Shown piece after piece: positions 57,315-64,000 of a stretch of DNA of 64,000 bases. Within the stretch, counting starts at the first letter, position 1; each line of letters begins with the position of its first letter. The translations under genes were made by a program, and so were the position numbers. Under the pieces are notes generated by a model. The model searched no databases. It saw nothing but the letters and a program-made list of their open reading frames with translations, and had not been told where the DNA came from. Origin of the DNA: Eremophila alpestris peregrina (taxonomy: Eukaryota; Chordata; Aves; Passeriformes; Alaudidae); NCBI GenBank assembly GCA_009792885.1, contig WMCF01000011.1:18687090-18751089 (forward strand), written 5' to 3'.

Positions 57315-60300
57315 GTCAGATGTCACTTGGGATGTGTGGGGAAGGCTGGGAGGAGGAGGGCATGTTTGAAATTAAGTGTACATCCCCCTAGAGCTGAATA
57401 GCGGGGGATCAACTGCTTTTTGGGTCAGCTGTACCACTTTCTCCTCCAACTAGGACAATGAATGATTGCTCATCTTTATTTGTTGGGTAAGGTCCCAGAT
57501 CTGTGGATACCAATGGCAAAATTCCCACTGGTCCTAATGGAAATCAGCATTTCCCTTCTGCCTCTGAAGGGGCTGGTCAGAAACAGAAGAAAAACCCAAT
57601 GCTGTGTAAAGTTGGGGTTGGGAGCATCTGTCTATCTGCATGGAGCCCATCCTACTTAGCAGGCCAAATCCATGTCTTGCCTTCACCTGACTTGAGCAGA
57701 ATGTTTTAAATTACTGGCTCAAACACAAAATATTTCTGTCTCAGAGTGAACACAGAAACAGAAGTCTTAGGGTTTCAAGCTGCAGTGAATCCATGTCTCT
57801 GAAGTAAATGATATTTTTCTGATGGAGCAAAACACTTTTTAGACGCTAATACAATGTTTTCTTCTGTAGTCGCGTGCCTCATTGATTGCTCATGGTAAAG
57901 TGATAAGGGAGACTATAGAAAATAACTTCATTTTTTCTTAAATGATGGGGTTTTTTTTAAATTTTAACCAGAGGCCCGACTGTGGCAGGAATTTGTGTTT
58001 GCCAGTGTTTGTGGGAATGGAGGATGAATGTAACGCTGGTGATCTGAAAACTTCCTCCACCATTAGGAGAGACTCCTAACCCAGCAAAGATCCTCTGGCT
58101 GTCTAGAGCAAAGCCATACCTTCAATGGACATTAGTTGTGCTGCTCTGTTGTTGTGATTTTCGGTTAGGACCAAGACCTAACAAGCCCTAAAATTTCTAT
58201 TTTCACCTCCTGTAATACCAGTGTCTCACCCTGTGATCAGCACAAGGGAAATCCAGCAAAAACCTGACTTCCCTTTTATTCTCTTTTCTCTCTGTATTGA
58301 TAAGGTGGGAAGAGGGAAGTGTTTTTCCCAGTGCGTGCCATTAATGCAGTATTCAATGCCTCCACAGGGAGACAGAAAGCTTCACTCAGAGGCATGTGAG
58401 AGGATTAGCTCAAATCACACCCTTCCACAGAATTTCAAAATTGACCGTGGGAAGCATAATTTCCTTAATCAAAACAAAATTCCTGGTTGCTGTCTTTTTG
58501 CCCCAATTTCTTTCATGCAGTAGTGACACCAGTGACTGCAGCACACATGGAGTTATTGACACATCTGCCTGACATTCAGGCAGCAAAAAAAAAGTCTCCC
58601 TCTCGTCAATTCAAATCAAGAAGACATTCTTAAGCCAACTTTTGGAGAATGAGATAAAAAAAGGCTGGGAAAATGAGCAGCATAAGGAAAAAAACCTCTT
58701 GAAAGTGGTACTGGAGGAACTTGATCAGCTTTTCACAGAGAACATTTGTGTCTTAAAAACCAGCTGTAGAACTTCACTCTCCCCTGATCTTAAGGGGAGA
58801 AATGAGACAGTAAATTTTGGTAACATGCTCTGACAGTGTGTGCATCCTTTTCCCTGGCTTATTCTTCTTTCTGACCTGTTTCTCTGGAAAAAGACCTCTT
58901 GAGGTCAAACGTGGCAGTTGTTGAATGGGTGTAGAGCATCTGGAATCACGGACTCCCTGTCTCATTTGAGCCTTTGGGGTGACATTGTGCTAACAAACAC
59001 AGGTGTACACACAACCCTCTTGACCTATGTTTGCTCAGAATAAGAAGCCAAGTTCACAAAGTACACAACACCCATGGATTGTCCTCTCCATTGAAATTTC
59101 TCCTCCGCTAGGAACAGGGGAGGAGAAAACCAGGCATGGTTCAGATAAGGGCCTGGTGAGCTGGAAGCACTTCCTTTGCTAGAAGCCTCTGCTTTGGGAC
59201 CACGGTCTGTCTCCACTGCTGTGCTCCCTATCCAACCCTGCACACCTCTGCGATTCTCACACTTTTCCATGAACTTTTCCATGATCCCAAAGGATGAGCC
59301 TGCTGGGCAGCTGTTTTCAGCAAGAAGTAGGTCAGCATGGCAAGTAGCTTCCATTCCAGGAAGGTCCGAATTCTGCAGATGCAGCTGGTCATGCAGGAGA
59401 GGAGAGATGAATTTGACAGTGCCAAACCAGGAAAAAACATGTCTGCTGTGTTGTGCTCTTCTGGTTCACAGAGGCTGTGTCTGTGTGGCCAGATGCGTGA
59501 GGGCATCCTGGGCTTGGCTAGAGCACAGCTTCATTAGAGACCTAAATTCATGTGTGGAGAATCTGGGAATGGAAGAACACTATTTAAGGACAAGCAGTCA
59601 CTGAATAGGTGATGAACCATGCCAGATTGTTAACTACACAAAAACAGTACCTGAATCACAAGCCCAAATGTGTCCCACTAGAAAGAATTTTTCTTCCCTG
59701 CCCATTACTGACAAGAAGCAAATGCTTTTTTAGGTTACTAATAGATGGGATTGGAAAGAGAGAGTACCAGGACTGGGAGCAGAAGTTAGAAGGGAGAGGG
59801 TGGCACAGCAGAGGTGCAAGTTTTGCTTCCCCACAGTGAGAGTCCTGAAGGGTTTTGCGTCTGTCTCTGAGGGTGGCACAGGATGTTGCTGTGTATCTTG
59901 TCATCTTGATGCCTTGTGACCTCAAGCCACAGCTCATCAAGGCATGGAAGGTGCAGAATGTCAGAGCAGACCAGGGTTCATGTCTGCTTTGGCATTCCTT
60001 TCTGGGAGAAAACTGTATAAACTAGCCCCTTTTTTGGAAATATTGGCAAAGAGAGGAGCTTTGTGCAGAAGAGTTTTTTTCTCTTGAAAACTGAGGGCTA
60101 CCCCCTGTCCTCCACATGTCAGTGCAAGGCAAGTAGAGTACTGGCTTGAGCATCTCTGTAAAATGCCTTCTGGAAGACACACCAGCTGTGGGGTTGTGCT
60201 CTTCCCCCATGTCTCCCTGGCACTGCCTGCCTTATACCAGAATGCCTGCCAAGGGTTTTACAGGATGAATATTTAATTTCTTAGAAATGCCAAAATACTG

Positions 60301-60799
60301 ATCTTCTCCCTTTGTAGTGTCCCCCCCACCTCAATGCAATACTTTCAGGAGGGACACATGCAGAAAATAGTTTTATTTCAGGTTAGACTGCTTCTGACAT
60401 GACTGTCTTTTTCAAAAGAGTTGGTAACCAGAAAGGTTGCTGTTCTCTGGCAGAAATCTTTGCAGTAGAGAAAGCTACAGCTGAAAAAACCCAGCTATTT
60501 TGATTGATTCGGGTTAGGTTTGAAGAATTGACCAAGCCAAGCTACAGGGTTTGCTACTCTGCTAGCTGTCATCCTCCTCAGGATGGGTCTATCCAGCTCA
60601 ACCTGTCTTGGACAATTTGCTGGCAAGGAGACATGTTCTTCCCTTCCCAAGTCTGGGGACCCTAAATAGCATGGGAGATGCAGCAGAGGAGCAGGAGACA
60701 TTCTAATAATGGGTTGCACTCTGCAGCAACATTTAACCAACTTATTTGTTGGGATTTTTTACTAGCAGTACTTCTCAGATCCTGGTGGAGTGTTGTTCA

Positions 60800-61260
60800 G
60801 TCTGCCTAAAAAAATCATAATTGTCTTGAGGGAGAAACATCTCAGAAACAGCTCTCATTAGCATATAGAGCCCTGCTTTGCTCCAACAATTACCAGACAA
60901 GAAAACAGAAGGCTGCACATTCTGTCAGGGCTTTAAACTTCTCTCTTCCATGCCCGTCCCTGAAATCACGTGATTCCCTATTTAGGTATCACTGGAAAAT
61001 TTATAAATATCTTATGAGTTCTTTACGCCGCAGCTAATAGACAACTTGTCAAATGTGGCGGCAGTGAAATATGAAATGAGTTACAAGATGAAATACCCTC
61101 CTGTTAGAGTTCATGTGCCATCTTTCATCCAAAAATAGCATTTGTCATATTATACTCCTGCCAGTTTCCCTCCTAGCCACTAGGTAGATTGCTTATTTAG
61201 AGAAACCCAAGCTATTCATGGCAGCAAATGAAATTATTCATATACGTCACATAAAAGAAT
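60800..61260. promoter_or_regulatory. Candidate conserved non-coding element in intron 2
   Basis: The block contains the 12-bp palindrome AATCACGTGATT (60,964-60,975) around a TCACGTGA bHLH-zip/MITF-TFE-type E-box, TTTACGCCGCAGCTAATAGA and AAATGTGGCGGCAGTG with locally retained CpGs, and TACGTCAC, a CRE half site, near 61,244. It lacks repeats and coding potential. The texture is that of a developmental or neuronal enhancer; conservation is not tested here. Confidence 0.3.
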
Positions 61261-61927
61261 ACCTTGGAGCTCTCTCTTGAAACCCTCTTACTTTTTCCCT
61301 GCACCCAGCAATATCTGAAACAATCTCTAAATGCAAAGTAAACAGAAGGTTCTGGGAGTGAAAGAAGAAAATAAATGTAGTGCTTTCAAGGTATACATTT
61401 CTTCTTTTTTTTCCACGGGAAATTGCTGGATTCTGTTGTGAAAACTCATCCTTTGGAGCTGAGCGTGAAATTGTACAGATAGAATTTGGATCCTGTTCCA
61501 TCCAACCACTCTTCTCAACATTCCCAAGCACCTCCTGGCATGTTTTTTCCACAACATGAAGAGAAGACCCTGAGGAGATTTGTGCCTATCAAGCCCCGTG
61601 ACATCATGCACACTTTCTGTCAATGCTGCCAGCCTGTGGTCCTGCACTGGGTTCAACCTTCCCTGGCTGTGGGTGTCCAGAAAGCGTGTTTGAACACCCC
61701 TTGGTGGGCTGAGTATGGCAGAGTTCCCTTTCCAGAGAGCTCTGCAGCTCTGCAACATGGGCAAAGACAGGGTCTTGCAGCCTGGTCTTACTGATGAATT
61801 CACTGGCCATCACAGCTCTCCTCTGAATTGGGTGTGCAGTATTTTTTCTGTTCTGCACCTGGGCAATGGAGGAAAACAGCTCCATAAATACCTTGCCCAA
61901 GCTCATCTAGGGCTGTGTTGAGAATAT

Positions 61928-62033
61928 GGGAATGTAATTTTCAGTGGTTTTGTCCCATGACGTATGATCAGAAGAGCACAGGGAATGTAATTTTCAGTGG
62001 TTTTGTCCCATGGCATATGCTCAGGAGAACACA
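61928..62033 (+). repeat. Tandem duplication, 2 x 53 bp
   Basis: Units 61,928-61,980 and 61,981-62,033 each begin GGGAATGTAATTTTCAGTGG and differ at about 5 of 53 positions. A looser repeat of AGGTGTG and CAGGTATG words follows to about 62,100. This is a recent local duplication by slippage or unequal crossover. Confidence 0.9.
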
Positions 62034-63939
62034 GGTGTGCTGTCAGAGGTGTGCTGCCCAGGTATGAGCTCCCAAGAGGTGTGGCACTCAGGTATGTAGT
62101 CATGGCGCTGAGTTATCCTACCCATAGAATACACTTAATGTATCTGAGTTCCTTCAGAGGCACATTATTAACAGATTATAAGAGTGATTACGCTTTGCAT
62201 TTTGTTTATTTTTCTCCTGTGAAGAAGAAGCCCTTCAAGTCTGGAGATACTGAGCCCTGCCAAGGGATATTAACCTCTGTTAGCCAGCTCCAGATGAAGG
62301 GAGCACGGCTGGGAAGTCACCTTCAGCAGCGTCCAAGTGCCCTCCTGTGAATCTTGTTAATAGTAGCCAGGGCCCATGGCAATTCCATTTCTCATCATCA
62401 CTTCCTTGAGCTTTCAGACTGAAGCTCTGCAGTGCTGTCTCTGGGATCCAGCCTGTGAGTGGCAGGAGCTCTGGGTGAGCTGTGTGCTGTCACTTGCAGA
62501 GGGTGGATATTTGGCACACTTCTTTGAGGGCTGCTGTGTCAGCTCAGAAGCAGAAAAGGGACAATTATGAAGGGTCACACCGCTTTCCCCAGCTGGTTTT
62601 AGTGTGGCTGTCTGCAGTGATCCCCTTCCAGTGGCAATGTGCTGGATACCACTTCCTGAGGAGCTACGGGCAGGTTGTCTGTGGGTGTTTAGAAAACATC
62701 ACAGGGGAGATGATCAGAGTCCAGGACTCATGGAGGAAGAATAGGCTTGGGCAGCTCCATCCGGGGGTTTTTGCCTGTTGTGTTTTGGTGTTGCGAAGTT
62801 ACATGTGAAAAGCTTTCCAAGCAAGGAGAGTCCTCTGTGAGCCCATTCTGCAAGGCTGGCTGCCTGACTGACAGGGCAATTTTTAGACTGGGAGTTGGGG
62901 GAACAAGAGGAGCTGCAGCAGGTTGGTGTTAGGGGATTATGGATCTTTTAAATGCCTTTAAAACTGAAAGGGAATCAACTGCAAAACTCAAAGTTGTAAA
63001 AAGAAATAAACAGACAGGAAAAATTAAATAAATAACAGGCTTCAGGGACATCACTTCATAAGAAATTATCATCAAGATGCTGCTCAGGGATGAGTGTGTG
63101 GAGGCAGAGCCAGTGATAAACTAGAGCCTTTGGTGGAAGAGTCCCCTGCTGCCTTCAGCATCTGCTGCATGGAGGTGAACTCAAAACACTTGCAGGAGAG
63201 CAGAAGGATGCAGAGTGCTGGTCAGAACAGATCATCATGTTTAACTACATTACTGGAACAGGCATTGTGTGGAGGGAAACAGAGCACATATTAACTCACA
63301 TATTAACTTGGAGCAGCATTGTGTTGGTCTTTGTCAAACCAGACCACTGGACCATCTGGATTTGAAGGCAGATCCCACAGGGCTGTATGAAAAATTAGTT
63401 TTGTGTGCAGGGTGTGTGCATGTTGCTGAATCGATTGCTTTAAAGGAAAAAAAGGAAAAGGGCTGTTTCTTGACTATCTATCAGAGGTTGCTGGCAGCTG
63501 CAGTTCAGAGCAGGCCCTGTTGTTTGACATCTCCTGTGTGCTTGGCAGGCTGTCTGCAGAGCAATTGTAATGTCTCGGTTGAGGTAAAGCACATAGCTTT
63601 TAGGGGTAGCTCACCTTGATTTAAGAAAAGGCTTTTTTTTAATAGAAAATCCATTACAACTGCAGAAAAGTGTTCATCACCATCTCTGTTAAAAATCTGC
63701 ACCTTTTGTTTGCTCTTCCTCTATTCTTCTTTCAGTCACTTCAGCTTTTCTACAGAATAGAAGAGCTGCCTCTGATCAGAAATTACCTACCAGGCACTTA
63801 CAGGCTGTGATGAAACTGCATCTTAAATGCATCTTACAAGTGGAGTTGGCTTCTCTTCTTTCTTCCTGTGTAGATGTTTTCCTGTGGCATTCTGCCTTCC
63901 AATGCCTGATTTCTCCAACAAATTCTGGAAATGGTGCCA

Positions 63940-64000
63940 GGGAAGGGAAGGGAAGGGAAGGGAAGGGAAGGGAAGGGAAGGGAAGGGAAGGGAAGGGAAG
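63940..64000 (+). repeat. (GGGAA)n pentanucleotide array, runs off the window
   Basis: Twelve or so uninterrupted GGGAA units fill the last 61 bases and continue past the end. The G-triplets with two-base AA loops satisfy the canonical G-quadruplex pattern many times over, and the pure purine strand can also form triplex DNA. True length is unknown. Confidence 0.95.

Larger units (their letters stand above)
57315..64000 (+). other. SYNDIG1: SYNDIG1 intron 2, 5' part (continues beyond window)
   Basis: The donor GTCAGA at 57,315 is weaker than consensus at +3, but it lies exactly where the conserved ELE residues end. No later SYNDIG1 exon (expected to open with SDYSSDTESEDN-like acidic sequence followed by the CD225-type membrane region) is seen before the window ends. 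The intron holds a candidate conserved block, a tandem duplication and the terminal pentanucleotide array. Frames at 59,176-59,604 and 61,327-61,803 resemble nothing known. Confidence 0.8.

Overview
The window is vertebrate nuclear DNA from a bird, most likely a passerine. Three things point that way. CR1 LINE 3' ends are scattered on both strands. A SINE at about 27,454-27,580 has a tRNA-Ile(AAT)-like head and a CR1-like tail, the architecture described for the passerine TguSINE1 family. The one recognisable gene sits among compact introns, A/C-rich simple tracts and a GC-rich coding exon. No bacterial operon, viral gene or CRISPR array is visible.

The gene is SYNDIG1 (synapse differentiation-inducing gene 1, TMEM90B), on the + strand. 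A CpG island at about 46,555-47,720 holds a GC box, a polypyrimidine tract and a probable untranslated first exon that ends at a consensus donor (47,154/47,155). Intron 1 is about 9.6 kb. Exon 2 (56,757-57,314) holds the start codon at 56,835 and the first 160 codons, and ends in phase 0 at 57,314. The exons for the membrane-associated C-terminal part lie beyond the window. Short upstream ORFs are present in both 5' UTR pieces, which suggests translational control.

Positions 1-46,500 look like an intergenic desert upstream of SYNDIG1. I found no supportable protein gene there. It contains decayed CR1 copies, the SINE, microsatellites, local tandem duplications, several perfect short hairpins, and a few islands of locally dense CpG or clustered transcription-factor-like motifs that are candidate conserved regulatory elements. 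The best of these is an RFX X-box at 15,860-15,873 inside a CpG cluster. One 46-codon ORF at 32,194-32,334 looks like a small secreted-peptide precursor but is speculative.

Intron 1 carries an A/C-rich tract, a homeodomain-motif-dense block at about 48,340-48,560 and two minus-strand CR1 fragments. Intron 2 carries a candidate conserved element at about 60,800-61,260, a 53-bp tandem duplication and, at the window's right edge, a truncated (GGGAA)n array with G-quadruplex potential.

Most long open frames in the window are chance frames in low-stop DNA and are not annotated as genes. Calls of conservation or regulation are inferences from base composition and motifs, because no alignment could be run.
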